The notes under the pieces are model-generated. The model was not told the DNA's origin. It ran no database searches and saw only the letters and a list, made by a program, of their open reading frames with translations. A stretch of DNA of 57,897 bases. It comes from JAGVSV01 sp040766135 (GTDB taxonomy: Bacteria > Bacillota > Clostridia > Christensenellales > Aristaeellaceae). A program made the position numbers and the translations under genes. Location of the stretch: positions 1 through 57,897 of the forward strand of contig JAXGRA010000013.1 in assembly GCA_040766135.1 (NCBI GenBank), in the 5' to 3' direction. Numbering within the stretch: the first letter of the stretch is position 1; each line of letters starts with the position of its first letter. Positions 33,789-42,179 of this stretch are shown here, in pieces.

Positions 33789-36332
33789 CTATGATGCAGG
33801 CAATTCGTCTGGATGAATGACCGAAATACTGCCATCACGAACCAATGTTACAAACAAATCAACCAATTTCGAATCAAACTGCGTACCGCTATTCTTTTGA
33901 AGGCGCGACAGCGCTTCATCTACGGAGACGCCTTGTTTGTAAGGGCGCGAGGATAGCATGGCATCAAAGGCATCTGCGACGGTGAGAATGCGTGCCGGCA
34001 GGGGAATCTCTTCTCCTTTAAGCCCCGCGGGATACCCTTTTCCATCGTATCGCTCATGATGCCCCAGCACTGCCGGGATGACATAATCAAGCGATGGCAG
34101 ATGGCTGATGATGCTGACCGATTTATTGACGTGTTCCCTCATTTGCGCGATTTCCTCGTCGGTCAGCGGTCCGGCTTTATTTAGAATCCTTTCGTCAACG
34201 CCGATTTTGCCAATATCATGCAACAATCCCGCTTCGCGGACAATTTCAGCCGACTCAGGGCTCATGCCCAAAGCCAGCGCCAGCTCCGAAGCATAGTAGG
34301 CAACATTGTTGGAGTGGTTGAATGTATAATGATCCTTGGTGTCGATGGCAGCAGTGAGCGCATGAATGGTGGAGGCATAGCTGGAGTATATTTCGTGCTT
34401 GTGATCCAGATACTGTGATCCTCCGGGCGAATCTTCAATGCGCCCGCCGGTGCTGATTTGGATAGCGTTGCGCCCGCTTCGCTTTACCTGGAAGATTGCC
34501 ATATCAACATTATTAAGCAATTCACGCGGAGTAGAGGAACCATAGGGAATGGCGCAGATACCGCCGCTGACGGTAATGGCTCGCTTCTTTATGTTGTTTG
34601 CATCAGGCTGAGCATTGATTTGTTTTAGCTGCGTCCGGATATTCTGTGCCAGTGATCGAGCGGAATGCAAATCATAGCCGGGCAACAGAATAGCGAATTC
34701 CTTGCCGCTATATCGCGCCACAGCGCCATTCTCGCCCACGCTTCCCTGAATGATGTTTGCCACCTGTATCAGCGCCAAGTCGCCTTCTCGGTTGCCGTAT
34801 AATTGGTTATAAAGCTTGAAATTATCAATGTTTAGAATAATCAACGCTAACGAGCGTCCAGCTAACTCAGCGTATGTGGTATCCACCAATTGCAGAAAAT
34901 GTTTACGGTTCAGCAAACCGGTCAGGTCATCGCTGCGTGCTTCCAGCCGGGCGTTTTCGTATAATTGCGCATTCTTGACTGCAATGGAAGCGATGGCAGC
35001 CACAGAAGACAAGAAACTGGTATCGTCCAGCGTATAGCGCGCGTTGCGTTCCTTGGATCCCAGCAGTGCGATGCTTGTCATAGGCCCTTCACCCAATAGC
35101 ATGATGCAGGCAATATCCAGCTCCTGAAGTTCCTTTTTTTCTTCATCCCACATGGATCGATAAGCTGGTGTGCGGCGGTATTCCTCCATCAGCAGACAAT
35201 CACCCTGGCTGTTCTGAGCCAATTGTGCAAATACGGGTGAACTGGTACGCAATTTGGTCACGCGGTTGTCCAGTGGGTTGGCGCTGTCCACAATGCGCAG
35301 ATACTCGTCCTTTGGATTGGCCACGCATACATATACTTTCCGCACAGGCAAAGATTTGAGAATTACCTGTACCAGGTGCCTGGAAACCTGCGCGAACTCC
35401 AGCGATTTGGCGGCTGATGTGCTAAAGGCGCGCAACGCTTCGGCGCGCAGATTTGTCTCTTTGACAAACACGCTGTCAATAAAGCGCTTCATAATGGTAT
35501 AGATAATGATGGTAACTGCAAAGAACGCTAACGATACCAGCAGCAGGTCGTTCCCGTTTCCCAGCAGCGGGTTGTTGCGGATGAAGCGCTCGACATCCCT
35601 TAACAACAGCGCAAAAAGCCCGGTGGAAAATATCGCGGCCGTAAAGTAAACGGTGCCGCGCGATACCAGCAGATCAAGTCGCAACAGACGCCGTCTGTAT
35701 AGACCATAGTATAAAAACAAAACAAACACCACGCCGGACAGTACATCTATCGGAAAGCCTTCAAAGGGGGGCAATAGCAGCAATATATGTCCCACCATCA
35801 GGGCAAGCAGCCCGAAGGCTACGGGCCGGAAAGCGCGTGAACGCACCTCATCCGTTCCATGCATGCGCCAAATGATAATAATCATGTGTGTCACAATAGA
35901 CAATAGCAGTACAGCCAACACCGCTACCGGGCATGTAATGGTATAGACAAATCGGCTGCCCGTTTCATCCGATATAAAACGCGGCGCGGCAAGCAATAAT
36001 CCCGTTTTTGTATTGACAATGAATGCCGCAATCAGCAATACGCCCCAAATATGTGTTAGCAGACTGGCTTTGATGCCGGCAAACTCCTGTATAAAATGGA
36101 GCAATGCATAGGGCAACAGCAGCAACCCGAAAAGGGATATATCATACCAGAACTTGATGCCAGGCGTGACATGCTGACGCATCAGGAAAGCCCCGCCTGT
36201 CCACAGCACACAGCTAATCAACACCCATATGAATGCGATGATCAGGCGCGTCTTGCGGCTGGCCATCAATGCCAACAGCAGGAACAGGTAGCAGCTTACT
36301 GCGATGACAGGGACTACACTGGCCAAACTCAT
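33789..36332 (-). CDS. Membrane GAF-GGDEF(degenerate)-HD-GYP signalling protein
   Basis: This 847-residue protein has an N-terminal membrane region of about eight helices (residues 1-300), a GAF-like sensor (about 315-455), a GGDEF-type domain (SDDLTGLLNRKHFL on, about 462-620) and a C-terminal HD-GYP domain. In the GGDEF domain the catalytic loop reads YSGKEF, so cyclase activity is unlikely. The HD-GYP part has HDIGKIG and HHERYDGKGYP, all residues needed for c-di-GMP (or related dinucleotide) hydrolysis. It overlaps the preceding GH3-like gene by four bases and is third in a minus-strand operon. It likely couples a membrane signal to dinucleotide turnover. Confidence 0.9.
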   Translation of the reverse strand: MSLASVVPVIAVSCYLFLLLALMASRKTRLIIAFIWVLISCVLWTGGAFLMRQHVTPGIKFWYDISLFGLLLLPYALLHFIQEFAGIKASLLTHIWGVLLIAAFIVNTKTGLLLAAPRFISDETGSRFVYTITCPVAVLAVLLLSIVTHMIIIIWRMHGTDEVRSRAFRPVAFGLLALMVGHILLLLPPFEGFPIDVLSGVVFVLFLYYGLYRRRLLRLDLLVSRGTVYFTAAIFSTGLFALLLRDVERFIRNNPLLGNGNDLLLVSLAFFAVTIIIYTIMKRFIDSVFVKETNLRAEALRAFSTSAAKSLEFAQVSRHLVQVILKSLPVRKVYVCVANPKDEYLRIVDSANPLDNRVTKLRTSSPVFAQLAQNSQGDCLLMEEYRRTPAYRSMWDEEKKELQELDIACIMLLGEGPMTSIALLGSKERNARYTLDDTSFLSSVAAIASIAVKNAQLYENARLEARSDDLTGLLNRKHFLQLVDTTYAELAGRSLALIILNIDNFKLYNQLYGNREGDLALIQVANIIQGSVGENGAVARYSGKEFAILLPGYDLHSARSLAQNIRTQLKQINAQPDANNIKKRAITVSGGICAIPYGSSTPRELLNNVDMAIFQVKRSGRNAIQISTGGRIEDSPGGSQYLDHKHEIYSSYASTIHALTAAIDTKDHYTFNHSNNVAYYASELALALGMSPESAEIVREAGLLHDIGKIGVDERILNKAGPLTDEEIAQMREHVNKSVSIISHLPSLDYVIPAVLGHHERYDGKGYPAGLKGEEIPLPARILTVADAFDAMLSSRPYKQGVSVDEALSRLQKNSGTQFDSKLVDLFVTLVRDGSISVIHPDELPAS

Positions 36333-37954
36333 ACGGCATCCCCCCCGTTGGCTGTTACGCGCTGTTGGGATGCAAGCAGCGCCTGTACCTGGATCGGGGA
36401 AGGATTCATTCTGCGCGGAACATTTCCTGTGCGCGAACAGGAAGCAAAGGTGCCGCAGCGCAGAATGGTAATCTTCAAGGGATCATACCCCATGATTTTC
36501 ATCAGGTACTTGTAATCCTCATCAATATAGCGGAAATAAATGCTCATCTGCTCACGAAGAATTTCCTGTGATATGGCATGATTTGCCAGCGAATCAGCGT
36601 TCAATTCCGCATACAGATGCAAAAAGGGCTTTCCCGCCGATGTATGTTCCTTGGCTGCAACCCAGTGACAAATAGGCAAGCCCGACAGACGGATGACATT
36701 GTTGATGGAGTTTTCAGATATACGCGTAAAGCCCGCTATATCGATGATATCTGCCGTGCGGTCAATATAGGAAAACCGGGGCAGGTGGGCACCGCCGGCA
36801 TCCGGGCTGGGCCCCAGACAGCGATAGACATCGCCCACCCGATATCGCATAAACGCCCCGCCTTTGAACACCGAGATGACCAATTCATATTTTTCGCCGG
36901 TTTGCACCTGATCCATCAGGCAGGTCTGAGGTATATAGGAAGGATCAAGGGCGCTGCGTTCAAACTCGCTTTCCGGGATAAACTCATAGAAGCAGGCGTC
37001 CGGGAAAAAATACAGACCATCCCTTGCCCAGGTTTCAACACCGATACAGGTGGGTTCAGTGCCCGCAAACACTTCTACCGGGCGCACGCCCCACAACGTT
37101 TCCAAATCGTCTTTATAGCAATTGTTGTCCGTCCCGGCCACCATAAATCCCCGCAGGTGAAACACATCCTTGGGCATCATGGGACGGTTTTCACGCCGGC
37201 TTTGCCTGCGGGCCCGCAGGTACCGGTATATCATCTTCGGCGACATCTGGAACAATGATTTGAGCCCGCCCTGCCCCTTGCCGGCCACCTCTCCAAAGCT
37301 GTGGCTTACAAACGTAGCCACGCTGCCCAGCGCAAAAAAGTAGTCTATGCCTTTTTGAAGGCCCATCCGGAATCCCTGGCGGTTGCGCTCAGAAAAAGAC
37401 ATGCGTTCGGCTTCGGTTACTGGAGGCAGAAAGCGTATATCAATGTTCTGGTGGAGTGCACGCGGCAACAGTCCCGTGGCATAAGGAAGGGGCGCCAGAC
37501 CGTACAGGAAGTTGTAGTTGGGAACGATGTCAAACTTGCCCTTGCCCGTGCTGGTGGCAAGCATCATGCACGCCATAATGTTGCTGCCAAAGGTGTTGAG
37601 CATGCTGCGTGTATAGGGGGCCAGCTTGATGGGGTGTTTTCCACCCTCCCAGGCGGTCTGAATCCAAACCACAGGCTCATCGGGCAGCAAGTCGCCGCGT
37701 TTCAACAGCAGGACATCGGCATAATCGGCGTAGGTGGTCAGAGGAAAGTGATTACGAAAATCCTCAATGTTGGAAAAAACGCGTCCCCGAGACAATCTTT
37801 TGCCTAATTCACAGTTGCTCCACAGGTGTATCTGCTCCAGGAGCAATTGTTCCTGGATAAGCATATATTCTGGAAGCGTATAATCCAGAAAACCACAATA
37901 CTCTTCCCACAATTCTTCGCGTGGGGTGGTCTTCAACCGATCTTGAAAACGCAT
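36329..37954 (-). CDS. GH3-family acyl-adenylate-forming enzyme
   Basis: This 541-residue protein belongs to the GH3 family (plant auxin-responsive GH3 acyl-amido synthetases and bacterial homologues) of the ANL fold. The second and third nucleotide motifs are clear (VEVFAGTEP and FMRYRVGDVYR). The P-loop-like first motif is degenerate (QTAWEGGKHPIKL). Bacterial members adenylate carboxylic acids and may join them to amines. It starts right after an ICMT-like membrane protein gene and overlaps the HD-GYP gene, so the three are one operon. Substrates are unknown; a lipid or membrane-linked acid is suggested by its partner. Confidence 0.8.
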   Translation of the reverse strand: MRFQDRLKTTPREELWEEYCGFLDYTLPEYMLIQEQLLLEQIHLWSNCELGKRLSRGRVFSNIEDFRNHFPLTTYADYADVLLLKRGDLLPDEPVVWIQTAWEGGKHPIKLAPYTRSMLNTFGSNIMACMMLATSTGKGKFDIVPNYNFLYGLAPLPYATGLLPRALHQNIDIRFLPPVTEAERMSFSERNRQGFRMGLQKGIDYFFALGSVATFVSHSFGEVAGKGQGGLKSLFQMSPKMIYRYLRARRQSRRENRPMMPKDVFHLRGFMVAGTDNNCYKDDLETLWGVRPVEVFAGTEPTCIGVETWARDGLYFFPDACFYEFIPESEFERSALDPSYIPQTCLMDQVQTGEKYELVISVFKGGAFMRYRVGDVYRCLGPSPDAGGAHLPRFSYIDRTADIIDIAGFTRISENSINNVIRLSGLPICHWVAAKEHTSAGKPFLHLYAELNADSLANHAISQEILREQMSIYFRYIDEDYKYLMKIMGYDPLKITILRCGTFASCSRTGNVPRRMNPSPIQVQALLASQQRVTANGGDAV

Positions 37955-38494
37955 TTACGACCCCTTCTTTAAGCGTGGCAGGAGGAACGGAATACATTGG
38001 CGGTAGTCATCATAATCCGAAAAGATATGGGGGAAAGTCCATACATCCTGGAACCCAACGTACAGAAGATTGAGGGCAGAAACCAGCCCCACAAACAACC
38101 ACATCCGTGATGTGGACATAGCAAGGGCCAGAAAAAACATTGAAAATGCTAAAAACCATACGCCGGGATGCCGGCACATACCATACAGACCTGTGCGCGT
38201 GACCGTGCGCGGACCTACATTAAGCGAATCCGTGTACGATGCTGAAAAAGGGATGGCAAAAAACAGCGCGTACACTAGCAAAATAGCATGAATCGCAGAA
38301 AAAGCAAGCCATACAAAATCGATGCCGTCCAGCGGCGCTGTTTGTTGGAAAGCAGTGCATGCCTCCGTCCAAGTTGCTATCAGCAAGCATAACGCCCCCA
38401 AAGGGAACAGGATTTGCAATGCTCTCAAGCGTAGACGCACAGAGTTCACATCGAAAAGAAAGAAAGCTATGAATGCAAGAACAGCGAAAGTCAT
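37955..38494 (-). CDS. ICMT/phospholipid-methyltransferase-like membrane protein
   Basis: This 179-residue protein has about five membrane helices and a C-terminal signature: RTGLYGMCRHPGVWFLAFSMF, then FPHIFSDYDDYRQCIPFLLPR. This R-HP...Y..Y..(R/P)..P pattern is that of isoprenylcysteine carboxyl methyltransferases and bacterial phospholipid/NnrU-like methyltransferases, which use S-adenosylmethionine. I start at the ATG at 38494, 10 bases after AGGAGGG, rather than 51 bases further up. It is the first gene of a three-gene operon; its stop is directly followed by the GH3-like ATG region. Confidence 0.78.
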   Translation of the reverse strand: MTFAVLAFIAFFLFDVNSVRLRLRALQILFPLGALCLLIATWTEACTAFQQTAPLDGIDFVWLAFSAIHAILLVYALFFAIPFSASYTDSLNVGPRTVTRTGLYGMCRHPGVWFLAFSMFFLALAMSTSRMWLFVGLVSALNLLYVGFQDVWTFPHIFSDYDDYRQCIPFLLPRLKKGS

Positions 38495-38535
38495 TGCGAG
38501 TCTTCTCCCTCCTACTTTGTGAACTTTTCGTTGCC

Positions 38536-38565
38536 ATTCTAACACAACTGTTTATTATTTTGCAA
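38536..38565 (-). promoter_or_regulatory. Promoter of the ICMT/GH3/HD-GYP operon
   Basis: On the minus strand TTGCAA (38565-38560), 18 bases and TAGAAT (38541-38536) form a plausible sigma-A promoter 40 bases before the chosen start. Confidence 0.6.
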
Positions 38566-38606
38566 CATATTTTAACAAATTTTTGTAATTTTTCCAGATA
38601 TTTTTC

Positions 38607-38635
38607 TTGGGTGCCCATTTTCCCCATAGTATGAT
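38607..38635 (+). promoter_or_regulatory. Promoter of the 38.7 kb gene
   Basis: TTGGGT (38607-38612), 17 bases and TATGAT (38630-38635) precede the URO-D-like gene. A second candidate, TATAAT inside TTTTGACTATAATG near 38659, lacks a good -35. Confidence 0.55.
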
Positions 38636-38721
38636 ATGATGCATGTGCGTTTTTTGACTATAATGACCATTGTTGATTCCATCATAGGCTGCACATGATG
38701 GCCATACAGCGGAGGAGCACT

Positions 38722-39789
38722 ATGCAAAACATCAGGCAGGACTTGGCCGAAGTCATCGGCCGCGCGCAGGCGTTTCACCAATCCGATGCCCCTGGGCAGG
38801 CGCTGATCAAAATACGCGGCATTGCGGCGCATCGCGTGCCGCAGCCCAAGCTGACGGACTATGTTTTTCCGCAGGATACGCACCGGTATCTGGATGATTG
38901 CTATGCAGCGCAGGTGGCAGTGTGGAAACCCCGGCTGGCGCTTCCGGATGATCAGATTGCCTATTTGGGGCCGTGGTACGGCATTGCCGAGCACAGCGCC
39001 TTTTTGGGCGGCGAGGTCAGCTATGCTGAGGACACCAGCTGGCATCATCAGCTGATGGACGACCCGGGGGAGCTGGATAAAATCAGTCTGGACGAAAACA
39101 ACGACATCTACCGCATGGTGGTGGGCGGCATTGCCTATATCAAAGAGCGCTATGGCGATACCTTCCTCCCGCGCGTGCGCGGCATTTCGGGGCCGCTGGA
39201 TGTCATCAACATGCTGCGCGGTAATGATTTCTTCTATGACCTGATGGACGAGCCCGAGGCCGTGGATGCGCTGTTGGAGCGCTGCACGGATTTGATCATC
39301 GAATATTATAACAGGCAGCTGGATGCCGCAGGTTTGGTCATGGGCGGCAGCCTTACCGGCTTTGGCGAGTGGCTGCCCGGGCGCAGCGTGGGGCACATGT
39401 CCGAGGACGCTACCACCATGCTGTCGGTGGCTCAGTTTGAGCGCTTTGGCCGCCCGCACACCGCGCGCATCTGTCAGGCGTTTGACCATGCCATGATGCA
39501 CACCCATGCGCTGGGCGAGCGGTGTCTGCCGTCCATCGCGTCCATTCCGCATCTGACGCTGATGGAAATCTCCAACGATCCCAACGCCGACCGCGCCATA
39601 GAGGTCTATCGGCGCACGAAGGACAACCTCTCGGATGTCGTGCCCATCCTGCCGCTGAATGCGCAGGAAATACGGGATAATCTGGAACTGCTCAAACAAA
39701 TCAAAAGCGTGCTGTGGTATGAGGCCCAAACGCTGGAGGAAGCGCAGGAAATCTGCGCGTTTGTGCGTCGGGAGCTGCCTGTAACATAA
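38722..39789 (+). CDS. Uroporphyrinogen-decarboxylase-superfamily protein (second paralogue)
   Basis: This 355-residue URO-D-like TIM-barrel protein is only distantly like the one at 24271. Visible segments are RGISGPLDVINMLRG, MGGSLTGFGEWLPG, MMHTHALGERCLPSIA and the C-terminal PLNAQEIRDNLELLK. The GCC(D/E) motif of the first paralogue is missing; a His-x-His (HTH, near residue 255) and Cys may bind metal. GGAGGAG precedes the ATG at 38722. It faces the ICMT-type operon and is followed by the acetyltransferase gene. The reaction is unknown; a methyltransferase-type role is inference from the superfamily. Confidence 0.78.
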   Translation: MQNIRQDLAEVIGRAQAFHQSDAPGQALIKIRGIAAHRVPQPKLTDYVFPQDTHRYLDDCYAAQVAVWKPRLALPDDQIAYLGPWYGIAEHSAFLGGEVSYAEDTSWHHQLMDDPGELDKISLDENNDIYRMVVGGIAYIKERYGDTFLPRVRGISGPLDVINMLRGNDFFYDLMDEPEAVDALLERCTDLIIEYYNRQLDAAGLVMGGSLTGFGEWLPGRSVGHMSEDATTMLSVAQFERFGRPHTARICQAFDHAMMHTHALGERCLPSIASIPHLTLMEISNDPNADRAIEVYRRTKDNLSDVVPILPLNAQEIRDNLELLKQIKSVLWYEAQTLEEAQEICAFVRRELPVT

Positions 39790-39864
39790 AGGAAATACCT
39801 TTACGGAATGCCCGAAACAGGGTATGCTATATATGTACAAATACGACATTCATGCGGAGGGACT

Positions 39865-41058
39865 ATGCAGGTACGGCCCATCACGCAGGCCGAACATGAA
39901 CGCGCACAACACGTCAAAAGCACGGCCTTTCTTCGTGTAAGCCAGGACATCAGCCCCGAGGATACGTCCTGGCGGCAGATTCGGGCGGCATTTGACGATG
40001 ATGGCACCATGATGTCCTGTGTGCATGATATGCCGTTTGTATCGCAGCTCAACGGGCGCATGGTGGGCATGTGCGGCATTGGCGGGGTGGCCTCCCTGCC
40101 CGAATACCGCAGGCGGGGGAGCATCCGCGCCATCATGCAGCATATTTTAGACGACGCCTATGCCCGTGGCGATGTGCTGTCCACGCTGTATCCGTTCAGC
40201 TTTGCGTACTATCGCAAGTTTGGCTACGAGGTGGCGCAGGCAATTAACGCAGTCACCATCCCCATGTCGCAGATGGCGCACTATGCGCCCTTTGGCACCG
40301 CCCGGGCGTTTACAGCCGGCGATGATCTGACGCCCTTTCAGGCCGTGTATGCGCAGTTTATCAAGGGACGCAACTTAGCCTGCGACCGCAACGACGCGCA
40401 GACCGGCCGCCCCTTGTGGCACAGTTGGCTGGGCCCCAAGTTCGTTCCCGGCAAAATACGGGAGTATGCCTACCTGTGGCGCGATACCGATGGCACGCCC
40501 GGTGCGTATGCGCTGGTGTGTCCGCAGGGGCAGGGCGATGACACAGCCTTTGAGGTGTACGATTACGCCTTTGTGTCGCCGCGCGCGTTCCGGGGGCTGA
40601 TGGGCTTTTTGCGCCTGCTGGATGGGCAGGCGTCCAGCATCCGTATCCGGCTGCCCGAGGACATGGCCCCGCACACGCTGTTCCCGCAGCCGTATGACAT
40701 CACCGTATCCGGCCAGCCGCGCGGCATGGTGCGCCTGGTTCATGTGGAGAAGGCGCTGCTCACGCTGGCCGCGCCCGGCCTGACCGGCGAAGCGGTGCTG
40801 GGTGTGCAGGACGACATGCTGCCGCAAAACAGCGGCGCATGGCTGCTTTCGCTGGAGGACGGACATGCTTATGTCCAGAAAACAGACAAGGCCCCCGCGT
40901 TCAACCTGAACATCGGCCTGCTGTCGCAATTGGTATGCGGCACATTGTCCTTCGAGCAGGCCATCTATCTGCACGATTTCTCGCTGGATGAGAAATTAAT
41001 GGCATTCCTGACCCGCGTTTTTCCCAAACGGAAACAGCTACTGATCGAGCGGTTTTAG
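39865..41058 (+). CDS. Eis-like GNAT N-acetyltransferase
   Basis: This 397-residue protein has an N-terminal GNAT domain with the acetyl-CoA loop GGVASLPEYRRRGSIRAIMQ (about residues 74-93), a second degenerate GNAT-like domain and a C-terminal SCP2-like region. This is the three-part layout of Eis family acetyltransferases. Eis proteins acetylate amines, including aminoglycosides and lysines. CGGAGGG precedes the ATG at 39865; the frame is open earlier but without a ribosome site. Whether it confers drug resistance cannot be told from sequence. Confidence 0.85.
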   Translation: MQVRPITQAEHERAQHVKSTAFLRVSQDISPEDTSWRQIRAAFDDDGTMMSCVHDMPFVSQLNGRMVGMCGIGGVASLPEYRRRGSIRAIMQHILDDAYARGDVLSTLYPFSFAYYRKFGYEVAQAINAVTIPMSQMAHYAPFGTARAFTAGDDLTPFQAVYAQFIKGRNLACDRNDAQTGRPLWHSWLGPKFVPGKIREYAYLWRDTDGTPGAYALVCPQGQGDDTAFEVYDYAFVSPRAFRGLMGFLRLLDGQASSIRIRLPEDMAPHTLFPQPYDITVSGQPRGMVRLVHVEKALLTLAAPGLTGEAVLGVQDDMLPQNSGAWLLSLEDGHAYVQKTDKAPAFNLNIGLLSQLVCGTLSFEQAIYLHDFSLDEKLMAFLTRVFPKRKQLLIERF

Positions 41059-41091
41059 TATTTTTAGATGATAGAAAAGGAGGGTATTCAC

Positions 41092-42153
41092 ATGACCAAA
41101 AAGTATCAACTGATAACGGCCACCAGCATGGGTGTGCGCATCACACCGGTGAACCGTCAGCCCGTGGGCATCGGCAATCTGTACGCCATGCAGGCCACCA
41201 GCGCCGAGAGCAATGTGCTCAACATCTCCGCCTCGTTGGGGCTGAAAACCAAGGTGCTCACCGCCTTTGTCAAGGACAGCCCCATCGCTGCCTATATCAA
41301 GGGCGAGCTGCGCCGCCGCAACATTGAATATGAAGGCCCGGAAGTGCCGCAGGGCGGCCCCTGGGGCTACCGCCACCAGTTTAACATCGCTGATTCGGGC
41401 TTTGGCGTGCGCGCGCCGCGCGTGCACAACGACCGCGCCGGTGAGGTAGGCCGCACGCTCAAGGTAGAGGACTTTGACGTAGAGCGCATCTTCAACCAGG
41501 ACGGGGCGGAGATGATGCACATTTCCGGCCTGTTTGCGGCGCTGTCGCCCGAGACCGGCCAACTGTGCCTCAAGCTGTCGGAGTATGCCCGCGCATCGGG
41601 TACGCGCATTTCTTTCGACCTGAACCACCGCGCTTCTTTCTGGAAAAACCGGGAGGCCGAACTGCTGGAGATCTTCACCGCCATTGCTGAGCGTTCCGAC
41701 GTGCTCATCGGCAACGAGGAGGACTATCAGCTGGCGCTGGGCCTGCACGGCCCCGAGGCCGGCGGCAAGGACATTGACGCCAAGATTCACGGCTTCAAGG
41801 AAATGATTCACATCGCGCAAAAGCGCTTCCCCAACGCCCAGGTGTTTGCCAACACCCTGCGCGAGGTGGAGAGCGCCAACGAGCACCTGTGGGGCGCGCT
41901 GCTGCTGTCCAAGGACGGCTGGCACTATGCCGAGCCGCGCAGCATTCAGATACTGGATCGCATCGGCGGCGGCGATGGCTTTGTGGGCGGGCTGCTGTAC
42001 GGCCTGCTCAAGGGCTGGGAAAGCGAAAAGTGTTTACAGTTTGCCTGGGCCACCGGCGCCATGGCCACCACCATGTTAGAGGACTATGCCACCCCGCAAA
42101 ACGAGGATCAGGTGTGGAGCGTTTGGGAAGGCAATGCCCGCGTAGTGCGGTAA
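41092..42153 (+). CDS. PfkB-family sugar kinase (2-dehydro-3-deoxygluconokinase-like)
   Basis: This 353-residue ribokinase-fold kinase shows SAESNVLNISASLG (substrate loop, with N-terminal GAEANVA-type motif altered), FDLNHRASFW, GNEEDYQLALG and the anion-hole/catalytic motif RIGGGDGFVGGLLYG. Here GAGD is replaced by GGGD, with Asp retained. The pattern fits KdgK, which phosphorylates 2-keto-3-deoxygluconate. AGGAGGG precedes the ATG at 41092. It is followed at 26 bases by 6-phosphogluconate dehydrogenase and then a LarA-type epimerase, so it likely belongs to a sugar-acid pathway. Confidence 0.86.
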   Translation: MTKKYQLITATSMGVRITPVNRQPVGIGNLYAMQATSAESNVLNISASLGLKTKVLTAFVKDSPIAAYIKGELRRRNIEYEGPEVPQGGPWGYRHQFNIADSGFGVRAPRVHNDRAGEVGRTLKVEDFDVERIFNQDGAEMMHISGLFAALSPETGQLCLKLSEYARASGTRISFDLNHRASFWKNREAELLEIFTAIAERSDVLIGNEEDYQLALGLHGPEAGGKDIDAKIHGFKEMIHIAQKRFPNAQVFANTLREVESANEHLWGALLLSKDGWHYAEPRSIQILDRIGGGDGFVGGLLYGLLKGWESEKCLQFAWATGAMATTMLEDYATPQNEDQVWSVWEGNARVVR

Positions 42154-42179
42154 ACCAACAAAAATATGAGGAGAGAATT

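Noticed and set aside
39865..41058. Calling the Eis-like protein an aminoglycoside resistance gene
   Set aside because: Eis-family layout alone does not show drug acetylation, and the context is sugar metabolism.
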